Assembly (NCBI GenBank): GCA_934646115.1
Contig: CAKUEM010000039.1
Coordinates: 1-16,632, forward strand
From: an uncultured Oscillospiraceae bacterium
GTDB lineage: Bacteria; Bacillota; Clostridia; Oscillospirales; JAAYXM01
Length of the DNA: 16,632 nt
Direction of reading: 5' to 3'
Each line of letters starts with the position of its first letter. Position 1 is the first letter of the stretch. A program made the translations under genes and the position numbers. The notes beneath the pieces were generated by a model, which saw only the letters and a list, made by a program, of their open reading frames with translations, was not told where the DNA came from and did no database searches. Shown one piece after another: positions 7,681-14,747 of the stretch.

Positions 7681-8600
7681 CGCCGCGCGCAAAAGGCATG
7701 CCGCGCCGGTCGTTCCCGCCCACCCAACCATCGCAGCGCTCCCGCCCCGCGATTCCCTGTTTTTATTGCATTCGCAACTTTTTGCGCCTGCTTCGCCGCA
7801 TTTCGCCACGCATTCGCAACTTTTCGCGCCAGCTTCGCCACATCCCCCCACACCGCAAGCCGACCCTTGCTCGCCGCAAATTGTTCTCTTCGCCTTCGCA
7901 AGTTGCGTTTTTAATATAATCCCAGTCCATATCTTCTCGCATTCGCAACTCCTTGCACACCAGCTCCGCCGCATGTCTCCCGCCGCGCTGCGCATTCCGT
8001 GTATGGTTTCGCGCCTCACACCGTTCGCTGAAAGCCCGTTACAGACAGCCACATTTCACGCATTCCATGCCGCGCAAGACTTCCCACGCGCCGAATGTTG
8101 TTCCGCGTATTCCGTGTATGGTTTCCCCCGCGCCGCACAAAAATTTTTGCATCACACACAAAGCCATAGCTGCCGTGGAGGATTCCCCTCTCCACCTCCA
8201 GAAGTTGCGCTTTTAGGTACTGCATCGTTGTATTTTTACCTGCATTCGCAACTTTTCGCGCCAGCTTCGCCGCGCATTTTAATTCCCGCGCCGCAGATGC
8301 GCCAAAATCCCGCGTCGGGCGTAAGAAATCCCGCTATAGGCAGTCACATTTCACGCATTCCATGCCGCGCAAGTCTTCCCACGCGCCGCTTTTTTGCGCG
8401 CCGCGCATTTATCATGTAAGAATCCCCACGCCGCAGTTCGCCATCAATGACTTCATTGGTGCGATTTCCCCGCGCCGCAGCCGCGCCGCATCGCCAGATA
8501 AGCTCCGCGCTGTTCCCTATTGCCCCGCTCGCTGCACACCGAAATCTTTCTTTTTCCAGCCGCAGCCGCCGTCATATCCGCCATTTTTTATCAAAGCAGG
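7681..8600. repeat. Gene-free, repeat-rich stretch between scaffold and membrane array
   Basis: No gene supported on either strand. A motif near GCATTCGCAACTTTTCGCG followed by CAGCTTCGCC occurs at about 7767, 7809, 7938 and 8241. ATTCCGTGTATGGTTTC occurs at 7993 and 8107. A 52-bp unit at 8042-8093 recurs at about 8338-8389 with a few changes. The copies are dispersed and diverged, as in decayed duplications. Apparent small reading frames come from these repeats and have no ribosome binding sites. Confidence 0.6.
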
Positions 8601-8627
8601 CTTAAAAAGTTTCTTTTGCAATAGCGC

Positions 8628-8656
8628 TTGCATAATTTCGCAAACTGTGATACACT
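8628..8656 (+). promoter_or_regulatory. Promoter of the membrane-protein array
   Basis: TTGCAT (8628-8633), 17-base spacer, TACACT (8651-8656) with an extended -10 TG (TGATACACT). The predicted start, near 8663, lies inside a direct repeat TCGAACA (8661-8667 and 8671-8677) with 10-bp period, a plausible repressor site. It is the only good promoter seen before the array. Confidence 0.55.
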
Positions 8657-8986
8657 TAATTCGAACAAAATCGAACATATTTGGAAGTTTTATACATTTC
8701 CGGCAATTCTCGCCCACGCGCCGCAGGCGCACCGACCATCGCGCAAATCCCCGGCATCGCAAAATCGCGCCCGCGCCGCCAACTGCGCGGATGGCAAACG
8801 GTTGTCGATGTTCATAACCGCGCCGCGCAATTTATCGCGCAAACGCAACGACCCGCGCCGCATTTTCGGCATCACCCCGTCGCGGCCGCACCGCTGACTC
8901 AACGCATCTCAGGCACCGCGGCATGCGCCCGCGCGCCCGCGCCATATCTCCGCGTGCCCCAATTATCAAAGCAAGGAGTTGTCTTT
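8657..8986 (+). other. Long untranslated leader of the array
   Basis: About 325 bases separate the predicted start of transcription from the first ATG. An open frame in phase with the first gene extends back to 8681 but has no ribosome binding site and an Arg/Pro/Ala-rich composition unlike a real protein. I see no riboswitch, tRNA or clear terminator in it. Confidence 0.45.
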
Positions 8987-9742
8987 ATGTTATATTTCAA
9001 CCGCGCTATTTCACGTTTGACGCATCAACCGCGCATCACGCTTTCGCTCTATGGCGTCGCGCTGGCTTCCGCTGCGCTCCTGGTCCTCATCACGCAAAAT
9101 TTTGAAAACGCAACCGCTGTGTGGTTTCTTTGCAGCCTGGTTTCCGGCGTCGCGCTCATCAGCTCGCTCGCGATCGCGGCAGGCAGCTCGCTCTCGCGCT
9201 TTGCAAAGCTGCTCCCTATCGCGCCGCTCGTGCTCATCCCGGTCGCGCTCAATTGGCTGTATTGCGAGCTGTTTGACCGGCTCGCCATCGTGTCTCCCTT
9301 TGCCGGGATCACGGAGGTGCGCAACATGCTGTGGGTCGTGCTCTGGCTCGTGATGGTCTATTTCACGGCGATCGTCCTGCCGCTGTATTGCGCGCTGCGC
9401 CTGACCGACGCCCCGCGCCCCTTCCGGCGCATCTGCTCGCTCGCCATGCGCCCAAACCTGTTGCTGCATGCGTTTTTCTGCACAGTGGGCATCGCGCTTC
9501 TGCTGTTCGCCTGCCTCTGCATCGCGCAGTATTCCCTGATGCTTTGGGCGTATTTTAACCTCCAAATTCCGATTGAGCATCCGGTCGCGGCGCTTCTCGT
9601 TGCGAGCACGGTGATCATGCCGCTTGTCGCGCTGCTCCTGATCGATTTTGCCGCCGTTTCCGGCGAGATCAAGTTCCGCCGCGCGCACCCTGATCAAGGA
9701 GGAACGCCGAATGGCACGCAATCCATATCTGACCAACTATAA
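8987..9742 (+). CDS. Family A six-transmembrane protein, copy 1 (251 aa)
   Basis: Unrecognised integral membrane protein. Six hydrophobic segments are visible at about 17-37, 45-66, 75-96, 114-136, 158-182 and 199-222, with no signal peptide cleavage site. It shares with copy 2 at 11070 the start MLYF, a central PLYCALR-type segment and the motif PRPFRR-CSL (about 143-152), which should lie in a cytoplasmic loop. The start is set by AAGGAGTTGTCTTTATG, the same leader used by the other family A starts. The C-terminus is longer than in copy 2 and overlaps the next gene's start by 32 bases, suggesting coupled translation. It may form a complex with the neighbouring family B proteins; this is inferred only from repeated adjacency. 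Confidence 0.75.
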   Translation: MLYFNRAISRLTHQPRITLSLYGVALASAALLVLITQNFENATAVWFLCSLVSGVALISSLAIAAGSSLSRFAKLLPIAPLVLIPVALNWLYCELFDRLAIVSPFAGITEVRNMLWVVLWLVMVYFTAIVLPLYCALRLTDAPRPFRRICSLAMRPNLLLHAFFCTVGIALLLFACLCIAQYSLMLWAYFNLQIPIEHPVAALLVASTVIMPLVALLLIDFAAVSGEIKFRRAHPDQGGTPNGTQSISDQL

Positions 9743-10351
9743 GCTAACGAACTTTTCCTTTTTCGGCAAACCGGAATGGGTCTTTCCGCTGCTCGCCGCG
9801 CTGTTTCTGTGGTTTCTCCTGCTCAGTCCGATCATGCCGTTCCCGTTTTTTTCGCTTTCGCGCTCGCTTCTCTGTTTCCCCTCGTTGCGCTTTATGGCAT
9901 CATTGGGCTGTTCCTCAAGCAACAGTATCGGCTCGCCGCCGTGTCGCCGGTTCTGCTGTTCGCCATCCTGCTTTCCGGCATTCCGCTCGCGCGTTTTTAT
10001 GAGAATATGCGCCTGAAAATTCTTCGCCCGCAGATGCAATCCGTGGCAGAGGAGCTGTTTTCGCAATATGAAGATCAGCTTGCAAAAGACGAATCCATTA
10101 CCATCCCGGTAAAGCTCTCGCTCTCGCGCCGCTTCCTTTCGAGAAACGGTATCGTCCTGCTGCGCCTGTCGGAAAAACAGGGCTTCCTCGCGTATTTTTA
10201 CGCCAGCAGGCTCTTCAGTCTCCCCAGCTATTTCGTGTATCAATCCCAGCCCAACCCCAACTGGCGCACCGAGCCCGCCCCGTTCGACTATTCCGGCAAC
10301 TTTGGCTATTATATCGATGAGCATCTCTATGTTGTCGCAAAGCTCCATTAA
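9711..10351 (+). pseudogene. Family B membrane protein, copy 1, frameshifted at a T run
   Basis: The frame starting at ATG 9711 (AAGGAGGAACGCCGAATG) encodes MARNPYLTNYK, then FFGKPEWVFPLLAAL, matching family B copy 3 at 11785. At the run of seven T (9846-9852) it leaves register and would end at 10016 after 101 residues. The rest of the family B protein continues one frame away to 10351, from FALASLF to the end DEHLYVVAKLH. Adding one T restores a product whose spacing between FPLLAAL and GIIGLF equals that of copy 3 (31 residues). So a one-base loss in the homopolymer, or an assembly error there, explains the break. The intact product would have three membrane segments and an extracytoplasmic NWRT domain. 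The conserved downstream half argues for a recent event or a switchable locus. Confidence 0.75.
9953..10161 (+). repeat. 209-bp block identical to 12025-12233
   Basis: Every base of this block matches the block at 12025-12233 in family B copy 3, while the sequence on both sides diverges quickly. It encodes the third membrane segment and the membrane-proximal half of the outer domain. A perfect match inside diverged genes is best explained by gene conversion. Confidence 0.85.
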
Positions 10352-10392
10352 TCCAAACCGCCGCGTAAACCCGATCAAAGGAGGCGCTTCGC

Positions 10393-11019
10393 ATGTCAGA
10401 ATTTCCGGTTTTCCGCCGCACACCGCCGTCCACCGCCGCGCTCGTCCTGGGTCATCCGGCGCTCGGCGCCGCCGCGGTGTCCATGCTGTTTCTTTATATT
10501 GTATTTTTCATCCCGATGAGCGAAGCGTTCCCGCTTCTGCTGTTTTTCGGGGTTCTCGTGCCGCTGTTTCTCGTCCCGCTCGCCGCGCTGAACGTGTTTT
10601 TCGCGTTTCGCTGCAGGCGCTGCGTGGCGGCAAGCATTCTCGCCGTGCTTCTGCTCGGCATGCTCCTCTTTTTTTCGCAGATCAACAGCGCCTATGAAAC
10701 GCTGCGCTTCCGTATGCTTGAGCCGCAAATGCAGGCCGCCGCGGAGGAGATCCTCGCCGATCTCCCGGCATTTACCGAGTATACCAGCTATTACCTCCCG
10801 CTGCCCGAGGGCAAACGCCACCTCTCGCGCGGCGGCAGCGTGTATATCGAGGGCTTCCCCAATGCGCACGGCGCAAATACCGTAACGGTCGCGTTTGTGC
10901 GTGCAAGCGGGCTGGCGGATGGCGGCGCTTATTATGCCTATCGCAACCCGCCTGCGGCGGCTGGTGCGACTTTCGTTTTGCCAAACGCCGCGAACCGCTG
11001 GACGATCTGTTCTGCCTGA
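10393..11019 (+). CDS. Family B membrane protein, copy 2 (208 aa)
   Basis: Unrecognised family. Three hydrophobic segments (about 24-40, 46-72, 77-95) are joined by a positively charged loop (RCRRC, 73-77), predicting N-terminus inside and the C-terminal domain outside. The outer part begins with LEPQMQAAAEEIL, the family's membrane-proximal helix, then LPLPEGKRHLSRGGSVYI and AYYAYR. AAAGGAGGCGCTTCGCATG fixes the start. The last 25 residues (from AAAGATF) do not resemble the NWRT tail of other copies. A neighbouring frame from about 10960 reads GWCDFRFAKR and then DDLFCLIYF to a stop at 11030, closer to the family end, so a small indel may have altered the tail. Confidence 0.7.
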   Translation: MSEFPVFRRTPPSTAALVLGHPALGAAAVSMLFLYIVFFIPMSEAFPLLLFFGVLVPLFLVPLAALNVFFAFRCRRCVAASILAVLLLGMLLFFSQINSAYETLRFRMLEPQMQAAAEEILADLPAFTEYTSYYLPLPEGKRHLSRGGSVYIEGFPNAHGANTVTVAFVRASGLADGGAYYAYRNPPAAAGATFVLPNAANRWTICSA

Positions 11020-11069
11020 TCTATTTTTAAGCCATCCCCATAACGCAGCCACTATAAGGAGTTGTCATT

Positions 11070-11765
11070 ATGTTATATTTTAAGCACGCATGTCAGCAGC
11101 TGAAACAGCGCCCGCTTTTCGCGCTCGTCCTCTTCGGCATCGCCCTCGTCCCCGCGGCGCTGATCGTGCTCGGCAAATCGCTGATCGCCACCCATGTCGC
11201 CGCCGCGGCCATTTTGGCGCTCGTTGGCGTTCTGCTCAATGTCCCGGCGCAAATCATATCGATCCTGCTCGCGGCGGGCAGCGCGCGCGACCGTATCAAG
11301 CATGCGGTCGTGGCTGCGCTCGCAACATGCGTCCCCGTCCTCGCCGCCGCCGCCTTCACGGATTTTGCCCAGGCGCTCTCCGGCAGCGCCGCCAATGTTC
11401 CCGCCATCGCAAGCGGCCTGCTCGCGCTTGCCACTTTGTTGGGTTTCGCGCTGTATTATCTCCAGTTCCTCTTTTTCCCGCTCTATTACGCGCTCTGCGC
11501 GCAAAACGAGCCGCGCCCGTTCCGCCGCGCCTGCAGCCTGAGCGCGCATCCGCTCCTGCTCATCCGCGCATTTTTCACCACGCTGTGGCCGCTGCTGCTC
11601 GCCACCTTGGTTTTCAACCAGATATTTCTCCTCATCCCAGCCACAAAAGCGCTCTCAGGGTATCTCACAACCGCCCTGACCATGCCGCTTTCCGCGTTCA
11701 TGATGCTCGATTACGCAACCGCCGCATCAAAGCTTCAAACCCCGCCGCAGCCCATCCAAGAGTAA
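11070..11765 (+). CDS. Family A six-transmembrane protein, copy 2 (231 aa)
   Basis: Paralogue of the gene at 8987 and of unknown function. It begins MLYFKHACQQLKQRPLF, uses AAGGAGTTGTCATTATG, and has about six hydrophobic segments (about 17-36, 38-58, 76-97, 112-139, 165-185, 195-214). The shared loop motif PRPFRRACSL spans 149-157. Ala/Leu-rich helices with few charges suggest a channel, transporter-like or structural membrane role, but no catalytic or nucleotide-binding motif is present. A family B gene follows after 19 bases. Its two ends, residues 1-16 and 208-231, are what survives in the 40-codon remnant at 12451. Confidence 0.75.
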   Translation: MLYFKHACQQLKQRPLFALVLFGIALVPAALIVLGKSLIATHVAAAAILALVGVLLNVPAQIISILLAAGSARDRIKHAVVAALATCVPVLAAAAFTDFAQALSGSAANVPAIASGLLALATLLGFALYYLQFLFFPLYYALCAQNEPRPFRRACSLSAHPLLLIRAFFTTLWPLLLATLVFNQIFLLIPATKALSGYLTTALTMPLSAFMMLDYATAASKLQTPPQPIQE

Positions 11766-11784
11766 AACGAAGGAGGCACTTCGC

Positions 11785-12420
11785 ATGTCTGACTATTCAA
11801 GACCGAACCGCTGGCTGAGCGCCTTTTTCCTTTTTGGCAAACCCAAATGGGTCTTTCCGCTGCTCGCCGCGCTGCTTCTGCTCTTTGTTTTCTTCCATCC
11901 GATTGGCGAAATAGCCACCATTGCCTATTTTCCGGCAGTCCTTCTGTGCGGCTTTCTGATCCTTCATGGCATCATTGGGCTGTTCCTCAACCGGCGATAT
12001 TGGCTCGCCGCCGTATCGCTTGTCCTGCTGTTCGCCATCCTGCTTTCCGGCATTCCGCTCGCGCGTTTTTATGAGAATATGCGCCTGAAAATTCTTCGCC
12101 CGCAGATGCAATCCGTGGCAGAGGAGCTGTTTTCGCAATATGAAGATCAGCTTGCAAAAGACGAATCCATTACCATCCCGGTAAAGCTCTCGCTCTCGCG
12201 CCGCTTCCTTTCGAGAAACGGTATCGTCCTGCTTGAGCCATCCAAAACTCAAGGCTTTCTTGCCTATTTTTGCCACTATCGCTCGGTCGACGCAACCAGC
12301 TATTTCGTGTATCAATCCCAGCCCAACCCCAATTGGCGCACCGATACCGCCCCGTTCGACTATTCCGGCAACTTTGGCTATTATATCGATGAGCATCTCT
12401 ATTTTGTATCGATCCCATGA
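11785..12420 (+). CDS. Family B membrane protein, copy 3 (211 aa)
   Basis: Best intact example of family B, not recognised as any named family. Three membrane segments (about 22-38, 45-68, 73-93) with NRRY between the second and third place the N-terminus inside and residues about 97-211 outside. The outer domain has a membrane-proximal helix (ILRPQMQSVAEELF), a strand LSRNGIVLL, then YFVYQSQPNPNWRT (173-186) and a closing YIDEHLYF. AAGGAGGCACTTCGCATG fixes the start. Residues 82-149 are DNA-identical to copy 1, whereas 150-170 differ strongly, giving a constant core and a variable patch. A role in sensing, shielding or immunity at the cell surface is possible but unproven. Confidence 0.8.
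   Translation: MSDYSRPNRWLSAFFLFGKPKWVFPLLAALLLLFVFFHPIGEIATIAYFPAVLLCGFLILHGIIGLFLNRRYWLAAVSLVLLFAILLSGIPLARFYENMRLKILRPQMQSVAEELFSQYEDQLAKDESITIPVKLSLSRRFLSRNGIVLLEPSKTQGFLAYFCHYRSVDATSYFVYQSQPNPNWRTDTAPFDYSGNFGYYIDEHLYFVSIP
12025..12233 (+). repeat. 209-bp block identical to 9953-10161
   Basis: Partner of the identical block in family B copy 1. Boundaries are sharp: one base mismatches immediately left of the block, and the sequences separate completely to the right until about 12296, where similarity resumes. Confidence 0.85.
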
Positions 12421-12450
12421 TTTAAAAAATCGCCGCAAGGAGTTGTCATC

Positions 12451-12573
12451 ATGTTATATTTCAAGCACGCATGTCAGCAGCTGAAGCAGCGCCCGCTTTC
12501 CGCGTTCATGATGCTTGATTACGCAAACGCCGCATCAAAGCTTCAACCCCCGCCGCAGCCCATCCAAGAGTAA
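12451..12573 (+). pseudogene. Family A remnant, 40-codon in-frame internal deletion
   Basis: It keeps the family A ribosome binding site (AAGGAGTTGTCATCATG), the first 16 residues (MLYFKHACQQLKQRPL) and the last 24 (SAFMMLDYANAASKL and on to the PIQE end) of copy 2, with the 573 bp between them missing. The junction lies in CCGCTTTCCGCG, a stretch similar to both parental sites (near 11115 and 11685), so deletion by short-repeat recombination is likely. The frame is open and initiation signals are intact, so a 40-residue amphipathic peptide could still be made. It is probably a relic. Confidence 0.8.
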
Positions 12574-12631
12574 AACGAAGGCTAGCTCCCGCCCGCATAT
12601 TCGCCCGTACTCTTTTTAAGGAGGAATCCAT

Positions 12632-13264
12632 ATGCCCTGCTCGCGTTTCGCCCGCATATTCGGAAACCCGCTTTGGGCAGTCTTTGCGCTCATCGGGCTG
12701 TTCGGTCTGCTCTTTTTTGCCGTGCCGCTGCATGCCGCATTCCGGATCACGCTTTTTCTCCAGCTCGCTGTTTTCATCATTGCCATAAGCCTCCTCGCTG
12801 CATTGGGTCTGTTTCAAAGGCGGCGTTTCAAAACGCTCTGCGCATTTCTCGCGCTCGCGCTCCTTTTGGTGATGAGCGCCGCGCGAATCACTTCGTTATA
12901 CGATGCGCTGAAGTTTCAAATTCTCGCGCCCCGTATGCAAGCCGCCGCAGAGCAGCTGTTTCAAACGCATGCCGCGCAAATCACCGCCACTCCCCGCGCC
13001 GTTTCCCTGCCGGAAGATCAGCGCGGCTTGTCCGCAAACGGCTGCGTGTATCTGTCAAAAACAACGCAGCAGGGCGAAACGGTCCTGCTCGCCCGCTTCG
13101 CGCAGTATCACACCGAGCGCACCGGCGACGTTTCCATTGTTTACCAAAATAAACCAAACGCAAATTGGCGCACGCCATCCCTCTCTTCCGAGGCCGCCAT
13201 CCGCTATCAAAACGAGCAGTTTTACCTGCCGGTGGTTCCCGAGCCGTTGAAAGGGGGCTTTTGA
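12632..13264 (+). CDS. Family B membrane protein, copy 4 (210 aa)
   Basis: Family B by architecture: three hydrophobic segments (about 14-31, 38-60, 67-84) with QRRRFK (62-67) in the cytoplasmic loop, then an outer domain with LAPRMQAAAEQLF (98-110), LSANGCVYL, VYQNKPNANWRT (170-181) and a terminal FYLPVV. AAGGAGGAATCCATATG sets the start. It ends in FKGG-type residues overlapping the ribosome binding site of the next gene, which begins only 2 bases after the stop, so copies 4 and 5 are probably translated as a coupled pair. Sequence is well diverged from copies 1-3, so this is an older duplicate. Confidence 0.8.
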   Translation: MPCSRFARIFGNPLWAVFALIGLFGLLFFAVPLHAAFRITLFLQLAVFIIAISLLAALGLFQRRRFKTLCAFLALALLLVMSAARITSLYDALKFQILAPRMQAAAEQLFQTHAAQITATPRAVSLPEDQRGLSANGCVYLSKTTQQGETVLLARFAQYHTERTGDVSIVYQNKPNANWRTPSLSSEAAIRYQNEQFYLPVVPEPLKGGF

Positions 13265-13266
13265 GT

Positions 13267-13848
13267 ATGAAATCGAAATTGCTGCGCCTGTGGGGCAGCC
13301 CGCTTATCGCGGCGCTCGCGCTGGCGGTTCTCTTCCTCTGGTGCGCATTTCTTACCCCGCTGCTGAACGCCTTGGATTTTGTGTGTCTGTTCGCGCTTCC
13401 GCTCCTCTGGGTCGCGCTCACGCTCAGCATCGCCGGGCAGATCATCCGCCGCAAGTATCTCTTCGCCGCCGTCACCGTGCTGCTGTTTCTGCTCATCGCG
13501 AGCAACGGTCTCCGCCTCTCCCGCTGGTATGACAACCTGCATCTCCGGATGCTCGCGCCCGGCATGCAAGCCGCCGCAGAGCAGCTGTTTGAATCTTATA
13601 GCGACCTCCCCGGCGGCAAAGCATTTCTTGTCCTGCTCCCGCCGCAGCAGCATGCGCTTTCATACCGCGGCGTCGTGCAGATCGCGCGAAATAACGATCA
13701 GCTTTCTGTCACATTTCGCTTCGCGAATGAACGCGACCTCCGCCGCCATTATTTTGTTTATCATCAAACGCCCAACCCGAATTGGCGCACTGAGCAGGAA
13801 AACGGCCGGTATTATATCACGCCGCAGCTTCAGTTCGCGCCGGAATAA
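13267..13848 (+). CDS. Family B membrane protein, copy 5 (193 aa)
   Basis: The start at 13267 is chosen over the longer open frame from 13165. AAAGGGGG sits 9 bases before it, the product then begins MKSKLLRLWGSPL like its relatives, and the longer frame overlaps copy 4 extensively. Three membrane segments (about 12-29, 36-58, 64-80) with IIRRKY between the last two; outer domain begins MLAPGMQAAAEQLF (95-108) and includes LSYRGVVQI, YFVYHQTPNPNWRT and a short end YYITPQLQF. The GMQAAAEQLF core is shared almost exactly with copy 4, so the two probably arose from one duplication. Function unknown. Confidence 0.8.
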   Translation: MKSKLLRLWGSPLIAALALAVLFLWCAFLTPLLNALDFVCLFALPLLWVALTLSIAGQIIRRKYLFAAVTVLLFLLIASNGLRLSRWYDNLHLRMLAPGMQAAAEQLFESYSDLPGGKAFLVLLPPQQHALSYRGVVQIARNNDQLSVTFRFANERDLRRHYFVYHQTPNPNWRTEQENGRYYITPQLQFAPE

Positions 13849-13869
13849 GCCCGCCGCATCACGCCATCG

Positions 13870-13935
13870 TGTAAGCGCGCATGCGCATGGCTGAAACAGC
13901 GCCCGCCCCGGCATCACCCTTGCCCCCGCAGCGCT
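13870..13935 (+). pseudogene. Short scar of a third family A gene
   Basis: GTAAGCGCGCATGCGCATGG runs into CTGAAACAGCGCCCGC, then a gapped CGGCATCACCCTTGCCCCCG. This aligns with bases about 11081-11160 of family A copy 2 (the codons for FKHACQQLKQRPL through GIALVPA). The start codon and most of the gene are gone. It occupies the position where the repeating A-B-B order predicts an A gene. The rest of the 13849-14025 gap shows no other gene. Confidence 0.55.
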
Positions 13936-14025
13936 GCCGCCGCTTGTCAAAATGAGCGCGGCTGCAGACCGCTGCGCTCCGCCTCGCGCGCCGGCGCAAG
14001 AAAGAACCCCTAAGGAGGAATCCCC

Positions 14026-14679
14026 ATGCCAGAAGCTCCGACCAATCCATACATCAAGCCGAAGAAAAAATCCAATACACTCTTCCTGTTCTTCGCGCAC
14101 CCCGCCGTCTATCTCATGTTCTGCCTGCTGATGCTATGGTGGCTTTATTGGATCTGCGCCCTCATGCCGTTCACGCTCCTTCTGCTGCCCACGTTTCTCG
14201 TCTTTCTCGCTCCGCTTGTCCTCGGGCAGGTCGGCATGGTGATAAAGCGAAAATACATCCAGGCGCTCCTCGCGTTTCTGCTCATCCCCAGCTTGGTCTA
14301 CCCCATATCCAGCATCCCGTCCAGCACGTCAGATGCGCAATGGCGCAAGGAAGAACCCGCGATGGTCCTGCTCGCCGATACGATCATGCACGATCCCAAG
14401 CATGCCAATACAAAAGGAACAGTTGAGATCCCGCTTCCGGAGAATTTGTCAAGGCTCACAAACGGCAAACCCCTGCGCGTCAAGTTTCCCGAGCAACGCA
14501 AAGACTCTTGCCAGGTCTGCTTTTTTTCATATGAAAACAGCAACGGCGAGGGCATCTATTATATTTATGAAAGCGACCCACCTGAACCTGTAGTATCTCA
14601 TTATGTATTTGCTGACAATAAAGGAGACGAATACTTCGGGGATATCCGCAAGAATTTTCGTCTGGGACGTATCCATTGA
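14026..14679 (+). CDS. Family B-like membrane protein, copy 6 (217 aa)
   Basis: Same plan as family B but in a separate subgroup with copy 7: cytoplasmic Lys-rich N-terminus (IKPKKKSNT), three membrane segments (about 26-46, 49-70, 78-97) with IKRKY in the inner loop, then an outer domain. In place of the MQAAAEQLF helix it has KEEPAMVLLADTIM, then TVEIPLPENLSRLTNGKPL, IYYIYES and an end YFGDIRKNF. There is no NWRT motif. AAGGAGGAATCCCCATG sets the start. The N-terminal half and the core match copy 7 closely; the distal outer part (about 155-200) does not. Base composition is more AT-rich than copies 1-5, approaching the adjoining toxin gene. Confidence 0.8.
   Translation: MPEAPTNPYIKPKKKSNTLFLFFAHPAVYLMFCLLMLWWLYWICALMPFTLLLLPTFLVFLAPLVLGQVGMVIKRKYIQALLAFLLIPSLVYPISSIPSSTSDAQWRKEEPAMVLLADTIMHDPKHANTKGTVEIPLPENLSRLTNGKPLRVKFPEQRKDSCQVCFFSYENSNGEGIYYIYESDPPEPVVSHYVFADNKGDEYFGDIRKNFRLGRIH
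14362..14441 (+). repeat. 80-bp block identical to 15084-15163
   Basis: Perfect match between copies 6 and 7 covering MVLLADTIMHDPKHANTKG and the following TVEIPLPE. Flanks are similar but carry substitutions, and similarity fades in the distal domain. Like the 209-bp block, it covers the membrane-proximal core. Confidence 0.85.
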
Positions 14680-14692
14680 CTCACCGTAATGT

Positions 14693-14717
14693 CGATCCCC
14701 TCGCCCCGCCGCACGCG
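14693..14717 (-). other. Possible scar of a toxin-gene 3' end
   Basis: Bases 14697-14717 match 15405-15425, inside the last codons of the toxin gene, at 18 of 21 positions with only C/T differences. A CGATC lies exactly 13 bases past the stop codon in both places. Read on the minus strand it gives RVRRGEGID where the toxin has RVQQGERLW. Short and GC-rich, so chance is not excluded. Confidence 0.35.
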
Positions 14718-14747
14718 TTTCCACACACTCTTTAAGGAGGACTCTCC

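Noticed and set aside
7672..8052. 126-codon minus-strand frame with GEAGAKSCEC repeats
   Set aside because: Arises from the GCATTCGCAACTTTT repeat, no initiation signals, other frames equally open.
8661..8680. LexA/SOS box
   Set aside because: CGAAC occurs twice as a direct repeat, but no GTTCG partner at the required distance; kept only as an unnamed operator candidate.
8681..8986. N-terminal extension of the first family A protein
   Set aside because: In-frame but lacks a ribosome binding site, is Arg/Pro-rich, and both other family A starts are at MLYF after the same AAGGAGTTGTC leader.
9711..10351. Programmed -1 ribosomal frameshift in family B copy 1
   Set aside because: The T7 run gives G TTT TTT rather than a canonical slippery heptamer, copy 3 needs no shift, and a single lost T explains the break more simply.
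9953..12233. Diversity-generating retroelement target and template
   Set aside because: Identical core with differing flanks, but no reverse transcriptase gene in the window and differences are not adenine-specific.
13165..13266. Longer start for family B copy 5
   Set aside because: Would overlap copy 4 by 100 bases in another frame, has no ribosome binding site, and gives no family-like N-terminus.
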